Below the pieces are notes generated by a model, which was not told the origin of the DNA, made no database searches, and saw only the letters and a list, made by a program, of their open reading frames with translations. A DNA stretch of 64,000 nt, taken from Janthinobacterium tructae. GTDB lineage: Bacteria; Pseudomonadota; Gammaproteobacteria; Burkholderiales; Burkholderiaceae_D. How positions within the stretch are numbered: the first letter of the stretch is position 1; each line of letters starts with the position of its first letter. Shown one piece after another: positions 1-6,950 of this stretch. The stretch spans positions 434,001 through 498,000 of the forward strand of contig NZ_CP041185.1 in the NCBI RefSeq assembly GCF_006517255.1. Direction: 5' to 3'. The translations under genes were made by a program, and so were the position numbers.

Positions 1-1064
1 TGCTGCAGCGTTTGGCCCTGGAAGGCGTGGTGGCGCCGCAGTGCGTGCGCGTGCTGGTGCTGGTGCCCACGCGCGAACTGGCCGAGCAAGTCTATGCCAG
101 TTTCCGCAGCTATGGCGGCAACCTGCCGCTGCGCAGTTTTGTCGCCTACGGCGGCGTGCCCATCGAGCCGCAGATCAGCAAATTGCGCAAGGGCCTGGAC
201 GTACTGGTGGCCACGCCGGGCCGCTTGCTGGACTTGCAGACGCAGGGCGCCGTCAAGTTCGAGCAAGTGCAAACCCTGGTGCTGGACGAGGCGGACCGCA
301 TGCTGGACCTGGGCTTCGAGCGCGAGCTTGATATATTGCTGATGACGATGCCCAAGCAACGCCAGACCCTGTTGTTCTCGGCCACCTTCTCGGACGCCAT
401 CCGCGCCATGGCGAAAACCATGCTGAAGGACCCCGTCTCGGTGGAAGTGAGCGCGCGCAACAGCACGGTCAAGGCCGTGAAACAGTCGGTCATCGTGTGC
501 GACAAAAAACGCAAGCCGGAACTGTTTCTGCACTTGCTGAAGAAAAAGCGCTGGGGCCAGGTATTGGTCTTCGTCAAGACGCGCAAGGGCGTCGAGCTGC
601 TGGTGAATACCTTGCTGGAGCAGGGCGTGCGCGCCGATTCGATCCACGGCGACAAGACGCAGCCGAACCGCCTGCGTGCGCTGGCCCGTTTCAAATCTGC
701 CGAGGTGCAGGTGCTGGTGGCCACCGACGTGGCCGCCCGTGGCCTGGACATCGAGCAATTGCCCGTCGTCGTCAATTTCGACTTGCCGACGGTCGCCGAA
801 GACTATATCCACCGCATCGGCCGCACGGGCCGCGCGGGCGCTTCGGGTGTAGCGATCTCGCTCGTCTGTGCCGACGAGGTGGAATTGCTGTCGGCCGTGG
901 AAGCGCTGACGCGGCAAACCCTCAAACGCAACGAGGAGCCCGGTTTCGAGGCCGAGCACCGCGTGCCGGGCACGTCCGCCGGCGGCACCATCGAGAAGAA
1001 GGCCGTCAAGGTGCTGGCGCCGAAGGCGGCCGAGCGGGCCAAGAAAAGGCGCTTTTACAAGTAA
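1..1064 (+). CDS. DEAD-box ATP-dependent RNA helicase, RhlE type (5' end missing)
   Basis: This is the C-terminal four fifths of a DEAD-box RNA helicase, an ATP-driven enzyme that unwinds short RNA duplexes in ribosome assembly or RNA turnover. The frame is open from the first complete codon (base 3), and the Q motif and Walker A motif (GxGKT) are absent because the window begins inside the gene. Visible motifs, counted from base 12, are PTRELAEQV (Ia, about 19), TPGRLLDL (Ib, about 68), DEAD (II, 92-95), SAT (III, 123-125), ARGLDIEQLPVV (V) and HRIGRTGRAG (VI, about 268). The tail is short and basic (ending KKRRFYK), as in many RhlE proteins. RhlE is the best match by motif spacing, but DbpA- or SrmB-like paralogues cannot be excluded without the N-terminus. 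The TTG at base 12 is not the true start. Confidence 0.9.
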   Translation, partial: LQRLALEGVVAPQCVRVLVLVPTRELAEQVYASFRSYGGNLPLRSFVAYGGVPIEPQISKLRKGLDVLVATPGRLLDLQTQGAVKFEQVQTLVLDEADRMLDLGFERELDILLMTMPKQRQTLLFSATFSDAIRAMAKTMLKDPVSVEVSARNSTVKAVKQSVIVCDKKRKPELFLHLLKKKRWGQVLVFVKTRKGVELLVNTLLEQGVRADSIHGDKTQPNRLRALARFKSAEVQVLVATDVAARGLDIEQLPVVVNFDLPTVAEDYIHRIGRTGRAGASGVAISLVCADEVELLSAVEALTRQTLKRNEEPGFEAEHRVPGTSAGGTIEKKAVKVLAPKAAERAKKRRFYK

Positions 1065-1130
1065 TCGGCGCAGTCAGGCTGACTAGGCAAGCGCGCAGCA
1101 CGGATATGCCATTCGTGCCATCATGCGCCT

Positions 1131-1748
1131 ATGACCTCGATACCTTTGTTCCCGCTCAATACGGTGCTGTATCCCGATGGCTATCTGCCCCTGCAGATCT
1201 TCGAGGTACGCTACCTGGACATGATACGCAAGTGCATCATGGGCGAGCAGCCGTTCGGCGTGGTGCAGCTGCTGGACGGCGCGGAAGTGCGCAAGCCGGG
1301 CCAGCAGGAAACGCTGGCCCCCGTGGGCACGCTGGCGCGCGTCATCGACTGGGCCGCGCCCTTGTCGGGCTTGCTGCAAATCAAATGCATGGGTATGCAG
1401 CGCTTTCACATCGTGTCCAGCGAGCAGCTCAAGCACGGCTTGTGGATGGCGCAGGTCGAAACCTTGCCGCCCGATAAGACCATTCCCATTCCGCAAGAGC
1501 AGCAGAACGTCGCCGACGCGCTCGGCGCGCTGATCCGCACCTTGCAGGAGCAAAAGATCCCGCCCGAGCAAATGCCCCTGCAGCCTCCTTTCCGCCTCGA
1601 CGAGTGCGGCTGGGTGGCGAACCGCTGGTGCGAGCTGCTGTCCCTGAGCGCCATGCAAAAGCAATTGCTGCTGAGCCAGGATAATCCCGTGCTGCGCCTG
1701 GAACTGGTGCAGGACATGCTGACGGAAAATGGCCTGCTCGAAGAGTAA
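1131..1748 (+). CDS. LON substrate-binding (LON-N) domain protein
   Basis: A 205-residue protein made essentially of one LON-N domain, the substrate-recognition domain of Lon protease, without the AAA+ or peptidase parts. The N-terminus IPLFPLNTVLYPDGYLPLQI followed by FEVRYLDM is the standard opening of this family (COG2802, the YcaL/PF02190 group). The exact job of stand-alone LON-N proteins is not established; a role in substrate recognition or cereblon-like ligand binding is only inference. It lies 66 bases behind the helicase on the same strand and may be co-transcribed. No membrane segment or signal peptide is visible. Confidence 0.85.
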   Translation: MTSIPLFPLNTVLYPDGYLPLQIFEVRYLDMIRKCIMGEQPFGVVQLLDGAEVRKPGQQETLAPVGTLARVIDWAAPLSGLLQIKCMGMQRFHIVSSEQLKHGLWMAQVETLPPDKTIPIPQEQQNVADALGALIRTLQEQKIPPEQMPLQPPFRLDECGWVANRWCELLSLSAMQKQLLLSQDNPVLRLELVQDMLTENGLLEE

Positions 1749-1890
1749 ATCAGCTGAAGCCGCATGTTTTCTCACGCTTGCGTTGTGCAATTGCAATCAC
1801 TATTGAGAAATACTTTACGCTTTGCCCCCGCTGGCATAAGATAGTGCCCCTGGGCAAGATTGCCTCGGGCAACATTCAAGAGCACACGAC

Positions 1891-2634
1891 ATGGCAAAAG
1901 TAAGCGCGGAACAGATCAATGCGGCAATGGAAGCGATGGCGGGCGCAGACCAGGCCATCACGGTGCGCGCCTTGCGCGAACGGCTGGGTAACGGCGCCTG
2001 TCTCGGCACCATCAGCAAGCTCTTGCTGCGCCGCAAGGCGGGTGCGCAACGCCAGATCGCTGCCGCCGCTGAACTGTCGCCCGTGCTGCAGCAAGCCATC
2101 CTCGATTATGTAGGACAGGAATTAAGCGCCAGCCACAGCGCGCACGAAGCCGAGATGAACGACAATCAACAGGAATTGATGGACCTGGCCAGCGAGAACG
2201 AGCGCCAGCAAGAGTTGCTCGACCTGCAGGCGGGCGAACTGGAAACCTTGCGCGGGGAACTCGAACGCGAGCGGCAAGTGGCGAACCAGGCGCGCACGGA
2301 CCTGGCCAAGGCGCAGCTGCGCCTGGAAGGCTTGCCACGCCTGGAAGAGGCGGCCGAGCAGGCGCGCATGGATCTGGCCAAGGCGCAATTCAAGCTCGAA
2401 GGTATCCCGCGCCTGGAAGAAGCGGCTGAAGCGGCGCGCGCCGAACTGATCCAGGCCCAGCTGAAGCTGGAAAGCCTGACCCGCGTGGAAACGGAACTGG
2501 CGGCCGCCCGCCTGGAACTGGAAGCGGAACGCGAAGAGCTGGGCGAAACACGCGCCGAGCTCGACGAAGAGCGCACCCTGCGCATCAAGGCGCAGCAGTT
2601 CATCGTCGATCCCATCTTCAAGACCCCTGTCTGA
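1891..2634 (+). CDS. KfrA N-terminal-type DNA-binding protein with 24-residue coiled-coil repeats
   Basis: Residues 1-55 (VSAEQINAAMEAM, then TVRALRERLGNGACLGTISK) match the KfrA_N helix-turn-helix domain first described in plasmid protein KfrA, which binds DNA and represses. From about residue 85 the protein is a charged Glu/Leu/Ala-rich coiled coil. Inside it is a tandem repeat of 24 residues starting at residues 134, 158 and 182 (consensus ARxDLAKAQLKLEGLPRLEE), with a weaker fourth unit. The last residues, QQFIVDPIFKTPV, are not coiled. Chromosomal KfrA-like proteins are common in Burkholderiales; the function is not known, and DNA binding is inferred from the domain. The gene stands alone, with a palindromic repeat right behind the stop codon. 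Confidence 0.75.
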   Translation: MAKVSAEQINAAMEAMAGADQAITVRALRERLGNGACLGTISKLLLRRKAGAQRQIAAAAELSPVLQQAILDYVGQELSASHSAHEAEMNDNQQELMDLASENERQQELLDLQAGELETLRGELERERQVANQARTDLAKAQLRLEGLPRLEEAAEQARMDLAKAQFKLEGIPRLEEAAEAARAELIQAQLKLESLTRVETELAAARLELEAEREELGETRAELDEERTLRIKAQQFIVDPIFKTPV

Positions 2635-2635
2635 G

Positions 2636-2755
2636 GACACCTGACCAAACCTGCTGCGCGTCGCGCTTTGCGGCTTGCGATGCTCACCGCGCCTCAGTGC
2701 GGTTGCGCTTCTTAGCCACAAATCACTGCCGCTCGCGACGGTTTTGTCAGGTGTC
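2636..2755. repeat. Palindrome-ended intergenic repeat, family A, copy 1
   Basis: A 120-base element starting two bases after the preceding stop codon. Its ends are inverted repeats, GACACCTGACcAAACC at the left and GGTTTTGTCAGGTGTC at the right (15 of 16 pair). Inside the ends are a conserved block CTGCGCGTCG and the strings TTTGCGG and TGCGATGCTCAC, shared with copy 2 at 3809-3955. No coding potential. It can fold into a long imperfect hairpin and may act as a terminator, or be a non-autonomous mobile element. Confidence 0.7.
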
Positions 2756-2860
2756 GATGCGTCGTAGGGAATCTGTCATGCGTGCTGAACGGGCCTTGCT
2801 GGCTTAGAATGGCGCACTGTCGCGCCATGCCGCGCGACGCCCTGATCGCAAAGAAGGTTT

Positions 2861-3808
2861 ATGTCCGTAGAAAAAGAAGTGCCGCCCGAGCTTGCGGCCA
2901 CCCCCATCGCGCCGCGCGCCTTGCCGCCCAGGCCACCAGTCGAATTCAGTTCGCCCGAAGCGGCACTGGCGCGCAAGCAGGCGCGCGAAGACAAGGATGC
3001 GCAGGTGCGCGGCGTCACCTCCATCGATGCCATGCGCGAGGCCATCAAGCAGACGGCGCGTGACTTGCCTGGCATCACCGAAGTGCCGCGCCTGGGCATG
3101 CAGGGTGCCGCCGCCTTCCGCGCGCGCGCCGCGCTCGGTTTGCCATTCCTGATGCGCGGGCTGGTGCAGCGCTGGCCCTTGTCCGGGATGGCGCCCGACG
3201 TCTTGCGCCAGCAGTTCAGCCACGTGCCCGTGCGTGCGCGGGTGGGCGACTACGTCAACACGGCGTTTGCGGCCGACCGCGCCATGCAGGATATGTCGAT
3301 GGGGCAATACCTGGACCTGGTGGCAGAGGGCAAGTATGCGCTGCCGCCGTACCTGGGCAACCTGGAATTGCGTGAGCTGAACCGCCTGTGCCACTGGCCC
3401 ACGTATTTCGACAAGATGGGTCCGCCACGTTTCTGGGTCGGCCCGGCCGGCACAGTGACACCGTTGCACTGCGATTACGACGACAATATCTTCGCGCAAG
3501 TGTGGGGCCGCAAGCGCATCTTTTTATCGCCGCCGCACCACGATGTCTTCCTGTATCCCAGCGAGGCGAACGCCATCCTGTTCGGTTCGCCCTTCGACCC
3601 GGAAGCGCCCGACTTCGAGCGTTTTCCCCTGGCGCGCCAGGCCAGCATGATCGAATGCCTCGTCGAGCCGGGTGACATGCTGTACGTGCCCGCCGGCTGG
3701 TACCACCAGGTGCGTGCGCTGACGTTTTCGCTGTCGTCGAACCGCTGGGCCAGGGCCGTGCCGCTGGCGCTGCATGGAGATATGGCGCTGCGGCGGGCCG
3801 AGGCCTAG
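2861..3808 (+). CDS. Cupin-like (Cupin_8/JmjC) domain protein, putative Fe(II)/2-oxoglutarate hydroxylase
   Basis: A 315-residue protein. After a Pro/Ala-rich N-terminus of about 60 residues comes a JmjC-like double-stranded beta-helix. The iron-binding HxD is seen in PLHCDYDDN (about residue 203) and the distal His in VPAGWYHQV (about 281); the Asn-rich strand following HxD and the AVWGRKRIFLSPP-like strand (here QVWGRKRIFL) are typical. Family members hydroxylate amino-acid side chains in proteins, but the substrate here is unknown. The start ATG has AAGAAGG upstream. It lies between two copies of the family A repeat; the downstream copy begins directly after its stop codon. Confidence 0.85.
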   Translation: MSVEKEVPPELAATPIAPRALPPRPPVEFSSPEAALARKQAREDKDAQVRGVTSIDAMREAIKQTARDLPGITEVPRLGMQGAAAFRARAALGLPFLMRGLVQRWPLSGMAPDVLRQQFSHVPVRARVGDYVNTAFAADRAMQDMSMGQYLDLVAEGKYALPPYLGNLELRELNRLCHWPTYFDKMGPPRFWVGPAGTVTPLHCDYDDNIFAQVWGRKRIFLSPPHHDVFLYPSEANAILFGSPFDPEAPDFERFPLARQASMIECLVEPGDMLYVPAGWYHQVRALTFSLSSNRWARAVPLALHGDMALRRAEA

Positions 3809-3955
3809 AACGCCTATCAAAACCTACTGCGCGTCGTAATTTGCGGTCTGCGATGCTCACTGACTCGGCGTCCCCGTACCTTCGTACAGTTGCGCTTCTC
3901 AAGCCAACGGGGGCGCCGAGCCTTCCTTCCGCTCGCTACGGTTTTGTTAGGCGTT
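3809..3955. repeat. Palindrome-ended intergenic repeat, family A, copy 2
   Basis: A 147-base element that fills the whole space between two convergent genes: it begins right after the stop codon of the cupin-like gene and ends one base before the stop codon of the EamA gene. Terminal inverted repeats are AACGCCTAtCAAAACC and GGTTTTGTTAGGCGTT (15 of 16 pair). The next bases, CTACTGCGCGTCG on the left and CGCTCGCTACG on the right, and the inner TTTGCGGTCTGCGATGCTCAC are shared with copy 1. There is an inner inverted repeat CTCGGCGtCCCCGT / ACGGGGGCGCCGAG (3871-3920 approximately) that copy 1 lacks or has lost. Probably serves as a bidirectional terminator. Confidence 0.75.
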
Positions 3956-3956
3956 G

Positions 3957-4868
3957 TTAATCTGCTGGTGCGATGGCCTTGCCATCGGCACGCAGGCGCT
4001 TCGGCCGCCACTCGCTGAGGATGCCAGCAGCGATGATCAATATCCCTCCCACGATGGCCAGCGCGGGCAGGCGTTCACCGGCAATGCGCCCGATCACCCC
4101 GGCCCAGACAGGCTCGCCTGCATAGATCAAGGTGGCCTTGGTGGCGGAAATGCGCTTTTGCGCCCAGTTCATCACATACTGGATCAGTGCACTGGCGCAG
4201 CCCAGGGCCAGCACGCTGAGGATGAAAGTCTGGCTCAGGGCTGGCGGCGCTTCGCCCATGACGGGCATCAGCAGCAGGGCGATCAGGGATGCGGTTGCCA
4301 GTTGCACGATGGTCACGCGCAAGATGTTCAGTTGCGGCGAGACGCGGCTGATCAAAATAATTTCCAGCGCGATCGCGATGGCGCCCACGGCCGTCATCAG
4401 CTCGCCTTTGCCCAAACTCATGCTCAAGCCATCCGTTCCCGTGAGCAACAGCAAGCCCACGAAAGCCAGCACCACGGCCGCCCAGACGGCGGCGCGGGGC
4501 CGCTGTTTGAAGACCAGCCATTGCACCAGCGGCACGATGGGCACATAGAAGGCCGTGATGAAGGCCGATTTGCTGCTCGTGATATGCATCAGGCCATAGG
4601 TTTGCAGCGCGTAGCCGCCAAAGATGCTCACGCCGATGGCCATACCCGTCAGCAACTCTGCCTTCGTCAACTGGCGCAGCTGGCCCCGGCAAACGAGGGC
4701 GCCGATGCTGGCGGCCACGGCAAAGCGGGCGGCGACAAAGGCCAGCGGCCCGCTGACCGTCACGGCATGCTGCACGACAAGAAAAGTGCCGCCCCAGATG
4801 AAGGTAATGGCGATCAGGGCCAGCTCGGGCAGGCCGAGAGCGGGCGGGGGACTTGCGTGTGTTTTCAT
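3957..4868 (-). CDS. EamA/DMT-superfamily permease
   Basis: A 303-residue inner-membrane protein with about ten hydrophobic helices arranged as two EamA repeats. The N-terminal repeat has the usual FIWGGTFLVVQHAV opening, and the second repeat ends with ATLIYAGEPVWAGVIGRIAG and ERLPALAIVGGILIIAAG, both typical of RhaT/YdcZ-type drug/metabolite exporters. Substrates of such proteins are mostly amino acids or their analogues; the specificity here cannot be read from sequence. It is divergently arranged with an XRE-cupin regulator gene only 51 bases away, so it is the likely target of that regulator. Confidence 0.88.
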   Translation of the reverse strand: MKTHASPPPALGLPELALIAITFIWGGTFLVVQHAVTVSGPLAFVAARFAVAASIGALVCRGQLRQLTKAELLTGMAIGVSIFGGYALQTYGLMHITSSKSAFITAFYVPIVPLVQWLVFKQRPRAAVWAAVVLAFVGLLLLTGTDGLSMSLGKGELMTAVGAIAIALEIILISRVSPQLNILRVTIVQLATASLIALLLMPVMGEAPPALSQTFILSVLALGCASALIQYVMNWAQKRISATKATLIYAGEPVWAGVIGRIAGERLPALAIVGGILIIAAGILSEWRPKRLRADGKAIAPAD

Positions 4869-4881
4869 GGGAGGCTATGCT

Positions 4882-4923
4882 ATGAGCAAAATATTTCCCA
4901 TCATGATAGGAGCAATATATTGC
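4882..4923. promoter_or_regulatory. Candidate operator between EamA exporter and XRE-cupin regulator
   Basis: The 51-base divergent intergenic region holds two similar sites, AGCAAAATATTTCCC (4885-4899) and AGCAATATATTGCGC (4911-4925), 26 bases apart. The second contains a perfect 12-base palindrome, GCAATATATTGC (4912-4923), that overlaps the TTG start of the regulator gene. The region is also markedly A/T rich against its surroundings. This suits autoregulation and control of the exporter by the helix-turn-helix protein, but binding is inferred. Confidence 0.45.
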
Positions 4924-5477
4924 GCAGTCAAGCCGAGGCCGGTGGCGTGCTGGCACACCTGGCCGCAAATCTGCGGCGCTTGCGCGTCGCTGCCGGCCTC
5001 AGCCAGGAAGAGCTGGCGCGCCTGTCTGGCCTCAGCCGGCGCATGGTCAATGGCGTCGAGGCGGGCAGCACCAACATCAGCTTGGCCAACCTCGACCACG
5101 TGGCCGCCGCCTTGAAAGTAGCCTTTGTCGACCTGGTGCGGCCGCCGCAGCAGCCGCACGACAGCCTGCGCGTGCTGATGTGGCAAAGTGCATCGCAAGC
5201 GAGTCAGGCCGTGCTGCTGGGCGCGGCGCCCGCCAGCCGCCAGGTGGAACTGTGGTCGTGGACCCTGGCGCCGGGCGAGCGCTATGATGCGCAAGCCGAT
5301 CCGGCGGGATTCAGCGAAATGCTCTACGTGCTGGAGGGGGAATTACAGCTGGTGCTGGCGGCGGAAACCAGGCTGCTGGCCATGGGCGACTTTTTCGTTT
5401 TCAGCAGCGCGCAAGCGTATGCCTACGTGAATGCGGGTGCATCCACCCTGCGCTTTACGCGCAACGTGGCCAGCTAA
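4920..5477 (+). CDS. XRE-family transcriptional regulator with C-terminal cupin domain
   Basis: A 185-residue regulator. The N-terminal helix-turn-helix (LRRLRVAAGLSQEELARLSG, then LSRRMVNGVEAGSTNISLANL) is of the Cro/C1 type, and the C-terminal half (about 110-185, GFSEMLYVLEGELQLVL ... GDFFVFSSAQAYAY) is a small cupin that in relatives senses a small ligand. I place the start at the TTG at 4920 because AGGAG (4908-4912) lies seven bases in front of it and no in-frame ATG precedes the domain. A longer open frame to the left runs antisense through the exporter gene and is not real. It probably controls the divergent EamA permease. Confidence 0.85.
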   Translation: MRSQAEAGGVLAHLAANLRRLRVAAGLSQEELARLSGLSRRMVNGVEAGSTNISLANLDHVAAALKVAFVDLVRPPQQPHDSLRVLMWQSASQASQAVLLGAAPASRQVELWSWTLAPGERYDAQADPAGFSEMLYVLEGELQLVLAAETRLLAMGDFFVFSSAQAYAYVNAGASTLRFTRNVAS

Positions 5478-5483
5478 GAGTCA

Positions 5484-6404
5484 ATGGAAACCATGAATAC
5501 GTCAACTTTGCACAACCGTTATCTGGGCGCCATGCTGGCGCTGGCCTGTGGCGATGCCGTCGGCACGACCGTGGAGTTTTCTCCGCGCGGCAGCTTCGCG
5601 CCTGTGACGGACATGACTGGCGGTGGGCCATTCGGCTTGCAGCCGGGACAATGGACGGACGATACTTCAATGGCGCTGTGCCTGGCCGAAAGCCTGGTCC
5701 AGAAAGGGGCGTTTGATCCGGCGGACCAGATGGTACGGTATCTGAACTGGTGGCAATGGGGCTATCTGAGCTCCACCGGCACCTGCTTCGATATCGGTGG
5801 CACGGTAAGAAGCGCGCTGGCCAGTTTCCAGGAAACGGGCAACCCCTGGAGCGGTTCCACGGCGCCTGACACGGCGGGCAATGGTTCGCTCATGCGCCTG
5901 GCCCCGGTCGTGTTGTTTGCTTATCCTGATACCGAGGCGGCCGTGGCCTATGCCGCCGATAGTTCCCGCACCACCCATGCGGCACCCGAGGCGGTCGAAA
6001 GCTGCCAGTTGTTTGCCGCCTTGCTGTGCAGCGCGCTGGCGGGCACGGCGAAAGAAGAGCTGATCGCGAGTATCGCGTACCGGCCTGCCGAACCCAGGCT
6101 GGTGGAGCTGGCTAGCGGTAACTTCATCGCCAAAACTGAGCAGCAGATACGCGGCACGGGTTATTGCGTGGAGTCGCTGGAAGCGGCACTCTGGTGCTTC
6201 TTCCATACCGACTCCCTGGAAGAGGCGGTGTTACGCGCCGTCAATCTGGGCGAAGATGCCGATACGACTGGCGCCATCGTCGGCCAGCTTGCCGGCGCCT
6301 ATTATGGGGTCCAGGCAATCCCGGCGCGCTGGCTGGAAGTGCTGGCCATGCGCGGCGATATCGAAGAGCTGGCGGGCAAATTGTTCGAGCGCGCCCATGG
6401 CTAG
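5484..6404 (+). CDS. ADP-ribosylglycohydrolase family protein
   Basis: A 306-residue protein of the DraG/ARH fold, an all-alpha, di-magnesium enzyme that removes ADP-ribose from proteins or nucleic-acid adducts. The first metal site is seen as QWTDDTSMAL (about residue 56) and the second as NLGEDADTTGAIVGQLAGAYYG (about 253-274); LACGDAVGTTVEF near the start is also conserved. No nitrogenase genes are nearby, so a role in nitrogenase control is unlikely; general reversal of ADP-ribosylation is the safer reading. It begins six bases after the XRE gene stop, which suggests co-transcription. An alternative ATG is at 5493. Its stop overlaps tail-to-tail (CTAG) with the methyltransferase remnant. 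Confidence 0.9.
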   Translation: METMNTSTLHNRYLGAMLALACGDAVGTTVEFSPRGSFAPVTDMTGGGPFGLQPGQWTDDTSMALCLAESLVQKGAFDPADQMVRYLNWWQWGYLSSTGTCFDIGGTVRSALASFQETGNPWSGSTAPDTAGNGSLMRLAPVVLFAYPDTEAAVAYAADSSRTTHAAPEAVESCQLFAALLCSALAGTAKEELIASIAYRPAEPRLVELASGNFIAKTEQQIRGTGYCVESLEAALWCFFHTDSLEEAVLRAVNLGEDADTTGAIVGQLAGAYYGVQAIPARWLEVLAMRGDIEELAGKLFERAHG

Positions 6405-6950
6405 CGCAGGCTACAGCCCACCAGCAACAGCATCGGCCGTTCCAGCTCTTCCGCCAGGGCCGGCTGCTGTGCTACCTGTTCGTCTGTCGGCCCCCATTCT
6501 TCCACGTGTTCCAGCTGGAAACCGGCGTGTATCAATGCGTTCAAGGTCGTGCCGAGGGTGCGGTGCTGCTTGATCACGCCCGGCGCCAGCCAGTCCGAGA
6601 CGCGCGGGCCTTGCTGCTGGTAACTGTCGACGGGCCAGCGCTTGCGGCCCTGCGCATCGGCCAGCCAGCCAGGCTGGCGCGGCGCCATGAAGACCGGATG
6701 CTCGATGGAAAACACCAGCTTGCCGCCCGGCTGTAAACTCTGGCGGATGGCGGCCAGCAGGTTGGTGTAGCCTTCGATGTAGTGGAAGGCCAGCGAGCTG
6801 TAGACGAGGTCGTAGCTGGCCGGCGGCAAAACCAGTTGCTCCAGGTCCCGCCGCACATACTCGACTACCGCGTACTCCCCTATGGCACGCTATCGAGGCC
6901 GCCTACGGAGCAGGGGGAAAGGCGCCGTTGCCGTAGATATTCTCGGTCAT
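6401..6950 (-). pseudogene. Class I SAM-dependent methyltransferase, internally deleted
   Basis: The start of the gene survives: an ATG at 6950 in a four-base ATGA overlap with the CLC gene stop codon encodes MTENIYGNGAF, the usual opening of one family of small methyltransferases (MxxNIYDxxxF). The frame stops at 6903. The C-terminal part reappears in another frame from about 6883 (EYVRRDLEQLVLPPASYDLV, then YSSLAFHYIEGY) to 6401, carrying the strands after the SAM-binding loop. The region in between, with the glycine-rich SAM motif (about 70 residues by comparison with the usual 240), is gone. So a deletion with frame change destroyed the gene; the remaining 150-codon frame lacks cofactor-binding residues. 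Confidence 0.75.

Noticed and set aside
3809..3955. Integron attC-like ends (GCCTAtC ... GTTAGGC) in family A copy 2
   Set aside because: The outer boxes resemble attC core sites, but copy 1 has GTCAGG instead of GTTAGG, breaking the invariant GTT/AAC. There is no integrase, no array of cassettes, and the genes between are ordinary chromosomal genes.
3954..4919. Long N-terminal extension of the XRE-cupin regulator
   Set aside because: The frame is open to the left for over 300 codons but lies antisense within the EamA gene; the ribosome binding site and domain start point to the TTG at 4920.
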